64,000 nt of DNA from positions 18,417,501 to 18,481,500 of the forward strand of contig CM060188.1 in NCBI GenBank assembly GCA_030549335.1, read 5' to 3'. Shown here piece by piece: positions 25,443 through 37,497 of the stretch. The DNA is from Pontederia crassipes (lineage: Eukaryota; Streptophyta; Magnoliopsida; Commelinales; Pontederiaceae). The notes below the pieces were generated by a model. It saw nothing but the letters and a program-made list of their open reading frames with translations. It ran no database searches and was not told the origin of the DNA. The position numbers and the translations under genes were made by a program. Numbering within the stretch: position 1 is the stretch's first letter; each line of letters starts with the position of its first letter.

Positions 25443-26473
25443 TCAATATCCTGCGGTGCCTGAAATTATAAGAATAATTAATATTATTATTAGATTAATC
25501 CAATAACACAAGAATTAGGACATGAAAACTATTCAGGCAAAAGAAAAGAAGAAAGTTACTGCTGCTCACCGTAGTAGTCCCTAGGCGCACTACAGCGAAA
25601 GCATTCCACCCTGCTTGCGTAATTGTGCACGTTGCAACCAGATCTGATTCATCAGTATAATATGCAAGGGGTCAGTACGTAGAGTTAACGCCATATACAT
25701 GCAGCAGAAAATTCCAGTGCTATGTATATATTCCTTCTGATTAATATAATTAGAATGCATTGAGGCAGGCATGCAAACCAACAAGGAGCCGGGCATCGGT
25801 TGTGCAATGAGCCTTACAAAAATATGCCTACTGTCGCTAAACAGCGCCAAAAAGGTGAACAGTTTAATGCAATATGACAAGGGGCAGGGGCATCTATCAA
25901 GATGCCTATTTTTTAGAGAATTTTTGTGTAGTCTAAGAGGAACAACTAGCAGCTAGAAGATGTCGTGGCCCAGATGCGAAATCAATTTAATTGTGGCAAG
26001 CAGGTGCACGGGCGCGGAGCAGAGTTGACATGCACATACATGATCAATGTTGGCACGAGAAAGCTGCGTGCGTCGTCGTGCGTGCATGGGGATGCATGTG
26101 TAGTTACAAGTAAACTAGCGAGCTAGTAATATCTCAGGAGACGGACGGACCTGTTGCAAATCCAGTCCCCGGATTTCCACCCGGAGAGACCTCCGCCGGC
26201 GCACGCGAAGCCCCACGACTGGGCCACCGCGGACGCGGAGTCGTCCTTGGTGGCGCCGCACTTGAAGCAGCAGGAGCGGTTGGCGTAGTTGTGCACGCCG
26301 CAGCAGCAGTACCAGTCACCGGGCTTCACGTCCCAGCTGCCGTTGATGCAGGTGTAGTCCGCCCGCTCCACCCCCAGCTTCGCTTCCCCGCAGCGCTGGC
26401 ATTCGTCGCGCCGGCCGAAGTTGACGTACTGGCACGACCTGCAAACCCAGTCGCCGGGCTTCCTGCAGCTCAT
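25443..26473 (-). CDS. RanBP2-type zinc finger protein (three fingers)
   Basis: Exon 1 is 26151-26473, starting MSCRKPGDWVC. Exon 2 begins at 25643 after a TGATGAATCAG acceptor. It either ends at 25570 (donor G|GTGAGC) and continues at 25459-25443 (...DYYGTAGY, 137 residues) or reads on to a stop at 25556-25558 (...DYYGEQQ). I favour the three-exon form, but only slightly. Three RanBP2/NZF fingers with the W-x-C...N...C-x2-C pattern are visible: GDWVCRSCQYVNF...CQRC (~residues 7-28), GDWYCCCGVHNY...CFKC (~52-71) and, joined across the intron, GDWICNRSGCNVHNY...CFRC. In the second finger the first cysteine pair is unusually close (C-x-C). Such fingers bind single-stranded RNA or ubiquitin in characterised proteins; plant members with this layout are mostly uncharacterised, and RNA binding is an inference. 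No signal peptide or membrane segment is visible. Confidence 0.88.
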
Positions 26474-26697
26474 CTTTCCTTGTTAATGTCTGTAACTATT
26501 ATAATCTGCGCGCTAGCTCCGGTCCTGATCTTTTCGTATGTGCCCTCGAACCTACTACACAGTACTTATGAAGAAATCGAACGCACGCAGCGATCGGAGA
26601 CTGATTCGGGGACCTGAGAGAGCAGCTGATCAGCTGGTAGCGAAGACAAGGAAGACAAGCTGCTTGTGGGTGGTGAGGAGTTCGAAGGACTTGAGCT

Positions 26698-26708
26698 TGG
26701 CTTTTATA
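26698..26708 (-). promoter_or_regulatory. Probable TATA box of the zinc finger gene
   Basis: CTATAAAAGCC on the minus strand, about 230 bases upstream of the start codon and followed by a plausible leader. Confidence 0.55.
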
Positions 26709-26719
26709 GGTTTGAAGTT

Positions 26720-28207
26720 GGCTGCATTATCTATGGCCGGAGTTAAGGTTAATTAGCATTAATTAATGAATTAATATATTCTCTTATATGCATTAGATCG
26801 ATGGGGGTGGCCCGCCATGGGAGTAAGATGGATTCGATGGATACAAAAAGAAATGGAAGTCGCCAAGAGCCTTTTAGCTTATGGTTTGGGGAGTTGGAAA
26901 GGACTGTTACAGATATGGAGGTGGGGACATGGAGGAGCGAGAGAGTGAAGAGGGACATAAGCCAAGTGTAGATAAGAAACCCTGCATGATTAGAGGAATT
27001 TTTTTTGGCACGTCTCTAGCTCACTTCCAACCTTAGCTATCCAGCCATGCAGCCCTCCATGAACCCCCTCGCTTTATGTGATTCCCTCATCAAAACCTCA
27101 TCTCCTCCCTCCTACTCCTCTTCAGCGTTTGAAAAGATCCCTAAAAATACTCAAGGAAGGCTCTATGTGGGGTGGGATGTATGTGACTGTATGTGTACGT
27201 TAACTCAATTTCCTCAGGTTACCTACTGCAACAACCATATTTCACCAACTATATATCTACAATATATCAACGCGTCATGTAATAAATAATTTAGTACTCT
27301 CGAATAGCTATCCATATTAAGAGGGGAACGACGTCCTTTTTCCTTAACCGTTGAACTCCAACATAAAATAGTAAATGATTCACGGGCAGTTATTTCTATA
27401 GATTACATGTTCCCATATATAAACACACGCACATGCAAATCTATGTATATGTATATACATACAAATACAAGTTTATCACATCTTTATTTATGTAGATATA
27501 TATATTATTATAGTATCTGTAATCGGCATTCCAAAACATCCTTTACATCCCTGTCCAGCGGATCGGAAACCCTCTACACTACAACTTTAAACTTAACTAT
27601 ATATAATATATATGTGTGTCCCTGTGGTGGACACTTTTTCAGAAAAATGAGAAATGCTGTCTAGGTAGAATTAAACATATATAAAATAATTCCCATGTTT
27701 CGCCGAAGAAAAAAAAAATATCACAATATCACATGCACGCATTGCCAACGTTAATTTTCAGGAGCAAAACAGGTTATACTACGCACAACTTTTTATCAGG
27801 AAAAAAAAGTTCATAGAATTATTAGAAGCTAATAGAAGAATGCAAATATTGTATGTTATTCTGCAGCGTACGTAAGATATATGTTATTTTGATTATTCGA
27901 ATTTGATCGATTGTTCGATTACTTAAGTGGACATGGTACACATATTTAACTGACGATTATGTTTAGAATGAAATGTGGAGCAATGTGTCGGCATCCTAAT
28001 ATTCAGAAGCATTCGCCCACCTGCTTAAAACAGCCGAGTTTTCAATCAGAAATTTATGCTTGCCGAGAGAATTAAAACTCATAAACAGTGAAAAAAAAAT
28101 TACTTACCATCTAAACCATTTACCACTACGTTGATCATTGAAATATATCTTTTTTGTAGTGCAGTCAAGTTTGGAACGACAATTTTATGTGAAAAATTTT
28201 CATTGAC
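26720..28207. other. Upstream and intergenic DNA
   Basis: Promoter-side sequence of the zinc finger gene followed by AT-rich DNA with tatata and tacatac runs near 27430-27620. Short open frames here show no domain, and I call no gene. Confidence 0.5.
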
Positions 28208-28210
28208 TTA

Positions 28211-28720
28211 GGGGTCGTTTGGCACTTACCGATTTAATTAATTGATAATTTAAATAATCACTTAAATAAATTATTACTATTTAAATTATCGATAATATAT
28301 TATATTACGGTGTTTGGTAAGTACTGTAATATAAATAATAGTCTAAACGGATAGTGAAAAAAATTATAAAAACATCCTAAAAATTATTTTAGATTTTAAT
28401 AACATATTATTATAAATAAACAAAGAGAAAAAAATAAAAAAAATGAATATATATATAAAGATGAGATAAAATTAAGAGTTATTTGTAAAAGATTTTAAGT
28501 TATAAAAAAGATAGAGTTAAATGATATTTATTTATTAATAAAATATTTAAAATAAAAAAATTAATTGAATGAATATTTTTATCAAAATGCATTCTTACTC
28601 GTTAGTAATATGGAAAGACACCTCTACTATTTGCTATATACATTACTAATGAGGTGATAATGAGTAATTAAAATTATTGATAATCAGTAATCTATTTAAA
28701 TTACTTAGTACCAAAGGCTC
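28211..28720. mobile_element. Tourist-like MITE, second copy
   Basis: Starts TTA|GGGGTCGTTTGGCACTTACC and ends near accaaaggctc. The interior text (aaattatcgataatat, agattttaataacat, aaaatatttaaaat) is clearly related to the MITE at 13841. The right terminus is decayed, so that boundary is approximate. Confidence 0.65.
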
Positions 28721-28918
28721 GAATTTCACGTACTCGAGAAGTGAAAATTATGGTTTTTTTAGTAAGTGAAAATTTATGTTGATTACATAAATAAATTAAC
28801 ATTTAACCATTCAGAACGGATATCATTAAGTGAGGCCAAGTTCTCGGATAAGTTATTGAGCTATATTGGTGTTATTTCGTTGGCTAAAGATTATTAGAAA
28901 CCAATAGTCTGAGGCTTA

Positions 28919-29235
28919 CACTACACTAAAAAAAAATTTTAGAAATCAAACACATTAGTTTTTAAAACCTCAATTTTAGTTTTCAATATTTTTTGAGACC
29001 AAAATATTTTGATCCCTCGTGGTCTCTACAAGTTGATCATTAAAAATTTTTAATGACCAAAATTTTTCCATTAGTCCTTAAAGAATAATTTATTAGTGAC
29101 CATAAATTAAATTTTAGTTTCAAATGGATAAGAATTTAGGATTAGTATCATATTAGTCTCTAATATTTATACTTTTAAGAGTCAAATATAATTGGTCTCT
29201 AAAATTGGTCAATAAATCATAATTTTATTGTAGTG
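28919..29235. mobile_element. Small CACTA-like MITE (317 bp)
   Basis: CACTACACTAAAAAAAA at the left and TTTTATTGTAGTG at the right form short inverted ends. A perfect TTA target duplication flanks them (28916-28918, 29236-29238). It has no coding content. The 3-bp duplication and CACTA ends fit the En/Spm superfamily. Confidence 0.7.
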
Positions 29236-29238
29236 TTA

Positions 29239-32200
29239 ATATTAATTAGAACTGTGAACATGATCAATTAAACATTAATAATTAGGATGCATGATATTAT
29301 TTCTAATTTTTATTTGGTCGCTGGTAATGAAAATTTTTTTTTCCATGATAGAAGCTTTATAATTAGTAAGAGAAAGGGAACAACATGGTGGTGTAAGACT
29401 GTGTGTTGTCTAACACTAAGAGAGAAAACAAACTTGTTTGGCACCAGCTAATTCCCTTTTGCTAGCTGGTCCTGGAGATGTCAAAGCTGCTTCAATCATT
29501 AAATTGATGCCATAAAATGTCCATGGCCCAATTGACCTTTTCGTCGAGATCTCATGCTCCTGTTGACAACAATGCATGAATTTTATTGGTGAATAACACC
29601 TATCGATTAGAATAGCTGGCTGAAGCTGACCATATATATGCACTTCAACCATTGGCTATTTGGGCATGAGATTCTAACACATAATTGGTGGTCCAGAGTA
29701 AATTTTTGCCGGCGATGGAATTCACTTGGGGCTCAATCCATGCATGGCCCCATGGCCCTGGGGCCGACTCCAGCAAGCCGGTCGACACCATGTTTCTTTT
29801 GTTCTTTATCACGGTAAATAACAACTGCGTATGATTATTTAAACTTCTCTGCGTTCATGAACTTTACTCTTATTTATTCTTATTGTCTTTTTTTTCCTGC
29901 CATCATAATATCCCAAGTGATGGGATAAACATTTAAATCTATTACAACACGAATAATTTATACCGTCTCGAGCCACAGTTCATATATGTCACTTGTGCTA
30001 CATGATAAAGCAAAAGATAAATCTTAAGAATAAAAGATTGCCACTCAAAAGATATATCACTGCGTTCCACTTTAATACCATTTTGAGTCGCCGTGGGAGA
30101 GAGAGAGAGTGAAAGTTTAAATCTGTACTAATTTAAGATGTTCTTAATTATTTCGGAATCCAGTGGCGGCCGGTACGTAGTCGATGGGAGAGGGAGGGGG
30201 GTTCGGGGCAGCAAGAACATGTTGATCATATGCATTCATGCTCTCGTTGTCTGTGCGCGAATCGGAGGACTTGGATTTCCACTTGCTGAGCGCGACGTAG
30301 CCGATGCGCCTTCCCCGAGTAGCTCATAGGGGAGAAGGCGATGCGCTAGATTTTGATTCTTCATCAATTATTTCATACATATGTACCTCGTGTGTGAGTC
30401 CATGCCCTTTAAATCTTTCGTCATATCATAATCATGAGATATATTAATTCGGCATGCAGGGATGCACGCATGCTACATACATATAGGTGGAAAATTTCGT
30501 TTTGATCAATTGCATGCACTGCTCGCCCTAACTCGACTAATAGGTGCATGTCACCAGAAAAAAAAAAGGTAAAATGTTTTTGGCATTCAAATATAAGGTT
30601 GGATAAGATAAGAAGGAACCATGCATGCATCAAAACACACACCAGACCAGATGAATATTCTCCTAGCAACCCTTAGTACTACAGGCTTCCACGGCGCGCC
30701 CGCGTATGCTGCTCTTATTGTTTGCAAATGCTCACACACGCACGCACATCATATGCTTTACATAATTGAAACATCCATACATGGGGGGGACCCTCCTGCC
30801 CACCCAATCCCTGTTTCAGGCCACAACTCGAACGGGATCATCCCTTGTTCATTCAAAGCATCCATACTTGTATACATACATCAATCTTTATATGCTTACG
30901 TACTTAACTTTTTTTAAAAAAAAATTATAACATACTGCAAAGTGGGATCCTCACTCCTGAACGTACGTGTTGGCGAACAGCAGTCGTGGATATCACCTTC
31001 CTCGTTCGCCTCCTCTCCGTGATGTATATCTAGGCCTGAGGGCAGGCCTCCATTGTGGAAGATCACTCTCGTCCACATGGATATCGATCGATATCTCGAG
31101 TTCGATATGTCCATACTTTATAATAAAATTATTGAAGTGGTCGTAGTTCTGACTTTCCAATTACTTGATCGATATTCCCCCCACGCCAATTCTTAGTTAT
31201 TCTTTCTTTTCCTTTCTTTCTGTTATTTCCCACTCCATGAATCGACCTGTTGCCTCATAATTCATATTCTGTCTAAGATTCCTACATCATGAAAGCTACG
31301 GGACTGCCACCTTTTGGCACCTGGGCCCTGTCTCCATCTTAACAAGTTCTGTCCACTCCACTCTTGCACTCTCGCCCCCTCTCCGTATCTCAAATTTCAA
31401 TTTTATGGGCATCAAAGAAATTATAAGAGTTGATATGACAAGAACAAAAAAAAAGAAAGAAACAATATTGGTGAATCGTGATTCCTCCGAAAATCCGTCG
31501 TGAATAAAAAATTTGCAACGAAATTCCGAAGAAATCAATTTTTTCCTGCAGTCAAAGAGTCGTTGTCATTTTCTTTTTAAGTAAATATTTTTTCACTGTC
31601 CGTCTCGGACACAGTTTCTGCTTCAAACTATGAGCTGCCTATAATATATGCGTTCACAGAGGAAAAAAAGGGAAGAGCATTGGAACCTCATACTATGAGC
31701 AATAAAGGCAGATAAAGCTTCCACTGTTGTGGCCGTCTTCAAATGTCGTTTTACTGTTTTCCCTCCTGGGGGAACACAAAAGAGGATATCGGAAGATTAC
31801 ATTTATACTTTTAGTTTTTTCTATAATGATGCTGAATTCATTAAAAAACTAATTTCTCAAAAGAACTGACATCAGAAAATTAGACCAGCTAACTTGGTGA
31901 TATAGATGTTGTCGATAATTTACATCGCAGGATTTAATCTTGTCAAAGCATGACATCATGCCATTTTCCTTGTCTGAAGAGAAAACGTATCCACTGTTAT
32001 CTATTTCATTATCCATGTTTTCCTAGAATTATACAAATCTAAAACGCGGTCTTCGATGTCAAAGAAGAATAAACTTAGTAATATACAAAATTTCTACAGT
32101 TTTAAGTCAAAAAAAAAAAAGATGCACCAGAGGGATATAATTTATATGTACTTCCTTTTGGACTGTCCGACGAGCCATGTATAAAGTTCAATCTTTCAAT

Positions 32201-32391
32201 GCAATATACGTGTAAGGAGGATTACTTTATGCATTAATGTGGTATAACAATGACAAGCATTAAGCATTAATGGTTCAAAATAGAGTAATATTCAGACTAA
32301 CTCCAATACATGTATTGAGTTTAGTCAATATATAATCCTAAATAAGACACCATTCTATGTTAATTAAAAGCAACATCAAACTTAACAACAA
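29239..32391. other. Gene-free intergenic DNA
   Basis: About 3.1 kb without a supportable exon. It holds several short frames without domains, a GA run near 30095 and a weak stem (cgccttcccc / ggggagaaggcg) at about 30307-30340. Confidence 0.45.
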
Positions 32392-33196
32392 TGTTAGAGT
32401 TTTATTAGCAAATCCGAGTTCGGGACTTTTTTAATTATGACCGTTGCATGTCACCGAATGTCGTAGAATGGAACGTCAAATTTTACGGGAGTAACTCGAT
32501 AGATTGACGGACATAACGTGCGAAATAAATGGGAACAAATGATGAAAAGACCATCGCACTATAAAAGGCTCCAACGAGCCATTTGAAGTCCCCAAATTTG
32601 TTGTTATTTTTCTCTGTTACTCCACCAAAGGTTTTTTTTTTGTTTTGTGTGCAAATTAAATTTAAATATAAACTAAAGAATATTGTAAATTCATTAATAG
32701 ACTAATCTTACTTTATTATTCCTAAAGGAAAGTCAAAGGTCATAAATTTATATTATATTTATGTCATGGTCCTTATAAATCAAAGAGCATAATCAACAAT
32801 TATGTATTTGATTTAAGACTCATTATTCATATTAGAATTTCTTTTACCTTAACTACATACTTATGTTTTTGGGTTATTCTAAAAAGGTTTAATTATGAAA
32901 CTTAATTTCTCTATAATTAACGGAATTGCGAGATTAGTATTGCATTTATTTCATTCGTATATAAATTACTAACTGCATACATGCTTCTTTGATTTACATA
33001 ATATTGTTACTACGGCAATATTAGAGTTCTATTGTATTTTTCTATCGCATTACACTATAAGAAAATTGGCGATTAGCGACGCCATGTAGCGCCTCAAAAA
33101 GTATGTGATGCTATAAAGACGTCATTAGCGTCTCCATTGCGCTTCTTTAGCATCACTAGAATCAGACGCCACGTGCCTCTCAATAGCGTCTCATTA

Positions 33197-33549
33197 GCGT
33201 CTTCTTAGCTACTCAGAGAGTTGACGTTAAAAGTAGCGCAATCAAGACTCTACGTAGACGTTATTATTTTCCGTCAGGAATCGCAAATGCGCGGCAGTAC
33301 CTAGCGCCGTTATGGCGTCGACAACGATGCGAAACTAGCGTCGTATGTATGAAGATTCTAAAGAGACGCTACATGGCGTCTCAATCAAAAGAGACACTAA
33401 TGAGACACTACAGTATATATTTAAACACTATATTATATATACTATATGTCAATCAATAAATTCATTAAATATTATATTAGTATTAATTACACGATTATCA
33501 ACATATTATCAATAGCATAATATCAACATATAGATGTATTAATTACACG

Positions 33550-33586
<37 letters not shown>

Positions 33587-34056
33587 TTTTACATGATAAG
33601 AGTGTTCCAAATATATAAATTTTTACCTATATTATCTATGTTATCTATACATATAACATATATAATATTTTTATTATGCATATATCTTAATTATGCGTCT
33701 TCTTAGCTATTCAGCGGGTTGACGTTAACTCTCTAGCGCATGCAATCGAGACGCTACGTAGACGCTATTATTTCGTGCCACTATTCTTAATGCACGGCAG
33801 CACCTAGCGCCGTTTTGTCGTCGACCACTTTAGACGCGACACTAGTGTCTCATGTCTGAAGACTGTGAAGCGACGCTATATGACGTCTCAAATAAAGGAG
33901 ATGCTAATGAGACACTACTGTATATATTTAAACACTATATTATATATACTATATGTCAATTAATAAATTCATTAAATATTATATTAGTATTAAGTACACG
34001 ATTATAAACATATTATCAATAGAATAATATCAACATATATATGTATTAATTACACG

Positions 34057-34105
<49 letters not shown>

Positions 34106-34200
34106 TTTTACATGATAAGAGTGTTCCTAAATATATAATTTTTTACCTATATTATTTATGTTATGTATACATATAATATATATAATATCTTAATTATGCA
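33197..34200. repeat. ~500-bp tandem duplication within the CACTA element
   Basis: Text from gcgtcttcttagct at 33197 recurs at about 33696 (period ~499), including the gagacactac...cacgattatcaacatatt stretch. Each copy has its own (ta)n tract, at 33549-33582 and 34059-34101. The second copy has a longer TA run. Confidence 0.85.
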
Positions 34201-35169
34201 TATATTATTATTATATGTTTAATCATGGGATTACGATAGTTGATTAAGTGAGTGATATGTTAGCGTCACAGTAGACACACAATATCGTCCACCTAGCGTT
34301 TAACGAGCGTCGTAGCTTTTGTCGACGCTATGATAACATTATGGGCGTCTCTCTAGCGTCGCATGTTCGAGACGCCATATTGTTTTAGACGCTAGTTCGG
34401 CGCTACGGTGTCGCTAAATGAATTTAGCGACTCAATGGCGTCTGTATTGCGCCTCCTAAGCTGACTTTTTACCCCTCGCTCAATCGGACACATATAGACA
34501 TATAAATACGCGTATATGCTGATACCTATATATAATAAGTGCATATATACGTATTATTATAACCTAATCTAACACATAGAAACAAATACATATATATTCA
34601 CTTCGAATACGTATACATATACATGTTATCTATATATATATGACTCGCACGTGTATAGACATATACATACACATATATTTATAATACATATAGACGAAAC
34701 ACATTGTTGCAACTTAATCTCTCACACGTAGACATATATATACGTACACATATATTACATATGTATATATATACACCCACATTTGTGTTATATACATATA
34801 CATACATATTTATAATTTTGTATACATACATGATAGATTATCGGAAGAAAATAAAACAATTGAAATGTGGCATAATGCGATGAGATGTTACATTGATAAA
34901 TAAAATTTCATACATACTAAAAAAATTTGAAAAAAAACTTTTAATGAGCGTCTCAATTGTGTAGCGTGGCGTCGCGATTTTGAGACGCTACACAATTGAG
35001 ACACCACGACGATGCTATGGTGTCGCTACGTTATCTTAGCGATACTCTCAATAGCGCCGCTCTAGCCGAATTGTGACAGTGTCGGCGCCTACATGGCATC
35101 TACGTAGCATCTCGTTTCCTTGCGACGCTAAAAAATTACTTAAATCCCTAACTCATCTTCTTCGTTTTC

Positions 35170-35560
35170 ACTTTTACTGTTTACCATCGACCCGTCCGAC
35201 GCGCCCCGACGCCCGACCTCCGACGCTCGACCTCCGACGCCCTCCACTGTTGCCTCCGCCTTCGCCCGACGACCGCCCTCCACCGCCGCCGCCGCCCTTC
35301 ACCTCCGCCGTCCTCTGCATTCGACCGCCCTCCACCGCTGCCCTCTGCATTCGCCGCCGCCCTTCGCCGCCTCCTCCTCCTCCTCCGCCCTCCCCGATGG
35401 TTCGCCTCCGCGGTGCCTCCGCCGCGGTTCGCCTCCACCGCCGTCTCGGCCGCCCTCCGCTCTTCGCCTCCTCCGTGGTTCGCCTCTGCGCGGTTCGCCT
35501 CCGCCGCGGTTCGCCTCCTCCGCTCTTCGCCTCTGCCGTGGTTCGCCTCCGCCATGTTAT
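35170..35560. other. GC-rich CCGCC/TTCGCCTC low-complexity block in the CACTA element
   Basis: A sudden GC-rich run built of ccgcc, cctccg and ggttcgcctccgcc units, upstream of the transposase-like gene. Long frames on both strands arise from its composition (Pro/Arg-rich or Gly/Glu/Arg-rich), and I do not treat them as genes. Confidence 0.7.
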
Positions 35561-35601
35561 TTAATTTTATGTAGGAGCCAAATTTTATGCATTTTATTGT
35601 A

Positions 35602-37497
35602 ATGGCAGTTGCTACTCCACCGCCACCGTCGAGAATACCAGACGCTTCACCACAATCTAGCGTTGGCGAACGACATCTTACGCCAGGTGATATATTTATT
35701 GTTATTGACATTTCTCAATTAATTATATTAATTATTTTTTAATAATGTCAGTTGCTATGCCGCCGATAGCACAAGCACCTGACTCAATTCATTCAGACGA
35801 ACGGACTACTACTGATCATGCGGTACACATCAATCGAGGTGAGAACATTACTGTACATCTATCAATTATCACAATTTTAATTTGGTATGATACTAATGAT
35901 TTGTTATGTCATGTCGGACCTTCACAGCCTACCCCAGCTGTACCGAATGATGATTCCTCTTCGAGTGATGAAGAGGGGTTACACGATAATGAGTGGTCAC
36001 TGTGAATAATATTGCTCGACCGTAAGTTAAATAAGCTGTACAAATTTTGTTATAGTTTTGATTATCATTGAAAATTAATTCTTCTTTGTAATTGGCAGGA
36101 CCACTTTCTTACCCGCTAGTACCGTGCGGGATCTCAGTGCTCTCGTTCTTTTCCATTTACGGAATGGGGCAGGATCCTGAAAAGATGTCCCAATTTAAGT
36201 GCAAGATGACATCTTTCAAGCCTTTACGGTGCGATCTTCTATTTGGGTTACATAATTCGATTTATATTTATTTAAAATTACTAAGTTTTAACGTTCTATT
36301 TGTAGGAGGCAAATCAGTTTCATCCGGATCTTAGTTTAGGGATGATCCGGAGAGCTTTTGAGGAGGTCGCTGTAAAATGCCTTCGAAATCGATTATATAA
36401 GTTTCGCAAGGTCGTCACGTCCGCCGGCCTCACTTTGGAGCAGGGCATACAAAGATGCCCAAGACATATTAGGCGCTCGGTTTGAGAGTCCCTCTGTAGG
36501 AAGTGGTAAGTATGTATACTTTTACATTATTTTTATGAAAATTATATTTTTTTGAAAGTGTAAGTATTTGATGTTCACAAAGGACGGATGAACGATGACA
36601 AAGGAAGTCGAAAAAGGCAAGAGCTAATCGTCTTTCGAAGCCCGAGGCCCACATTCACACAGGGGGATCGATGCGATTTGACGAGCATCGACGACACATG
36701 GTAATTTACATATAAATTCCATTAATCAAATTTTTTACTTATATTTATATTATCAAATTTGAAACTTTATTGTAGGAGGAGAAAGAAGGCGGTCCCATAG
36801 ACTTTCGTGTGGTCTATGAGGCCACGTATAAGAGCCGGAAGATAAATGACTTAGTCACGTCCATTGCTCGTAGGCTTCTAGTAAGTCTCATGATATGGTC
36901 ATTTGGTTATTGCCGTTAGTGCACTATTTTTGAAATACACAACGTTTAAATTTTTTATGACGAGTATAATGCAAAAATGGCTGAAAAGTATGGAGATGAT
37001 CCGAGTATTCAGCCACCAGGTAATGTTTCTTCGTTGGTTTAGTCATATTTTTAATTTACATGATTCTTGATATATAATTTATATATTATATGATTTTATA
37101 ATTTTTCTATTTCATAGAGGACCCTACTGTTTGGGAAGAGGTGGCAGACACGACACGAGGGAGATAGTTGTGGCCTCGGCACAGCCGCTCAGATACCTAG
37201 GAGGATCAGAGGATATGCAGGAGGTGCATTTGCTCTAAGCTCATCCGATGCACCTGATCTGACGCAGCTATCACAGCAGCTATCGCAGCAATTATCGAAG
37301 CAGATATCGCAGCAGGTGTCGCAGCAGGTGTGCAACAGTTGTCGCAGCAGGTGTCGCAGCAGTTGTCGCAGCAGTTGGATCCTCTATTGCAAGCGATTCA
37401 GGGATTGATTCCGACGCAGAATCCATCCCCGCGAGGCCATGGACCGAGCACGTCTGGGTCGAACGTCCGGAATGATAACAATAACTCCCAAACCTAG
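35602..37497 (+). pseudogene. Ptta/En/Spm (Transposase_24-like) gene of the CACTA element
   Basis: Probably starts at 35602 (MAVATPPPPSRIPDASPQ) with GT-AG exons. Recognisable pieces in order are an Asp/Ser-rich segment (NDDSSSSDEEGLHDNEW), PEKMSQFKCKMTSF, FHPDLSLGMIRRAFEEVAVK, EKEGGPIDFRVVYEATYKS, DEYNAKMAEKYGDDPSIQPP and DPTVWEEVADTTRGR. A Gln-rich LSQQLSQQ repeat tail follows, then a stop at 37495-37497 after DNNNSQT. This order matches plant CACTA accessory transposase (TnpA-like) proteins that bind subterminal repeats. Frame changes around 36.46-36.68 kb and 37.16-37.33 kb (for example, a stop after HIRRSV near 36486) suggest it is no longer intact, although unrecognised introns could explain part of this. 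Confidence 0.7.

Noticed and set aside
30307-30340. Possible microRNA-like hairpin (cgccttcccc / ggggagaaggcg)
   Set aside because: The stem is short with a bulge, there is no extended fold-back arm, and it matches no microRNA I know.
35073-35711. 163- and 176-residue frames on opposite strands
   Set aside because: Both come from the CCGCC-rich low-complexity block inside the CACTA element. Pro/Arg- and Gly/Glu/Arg-rich products show no family features.
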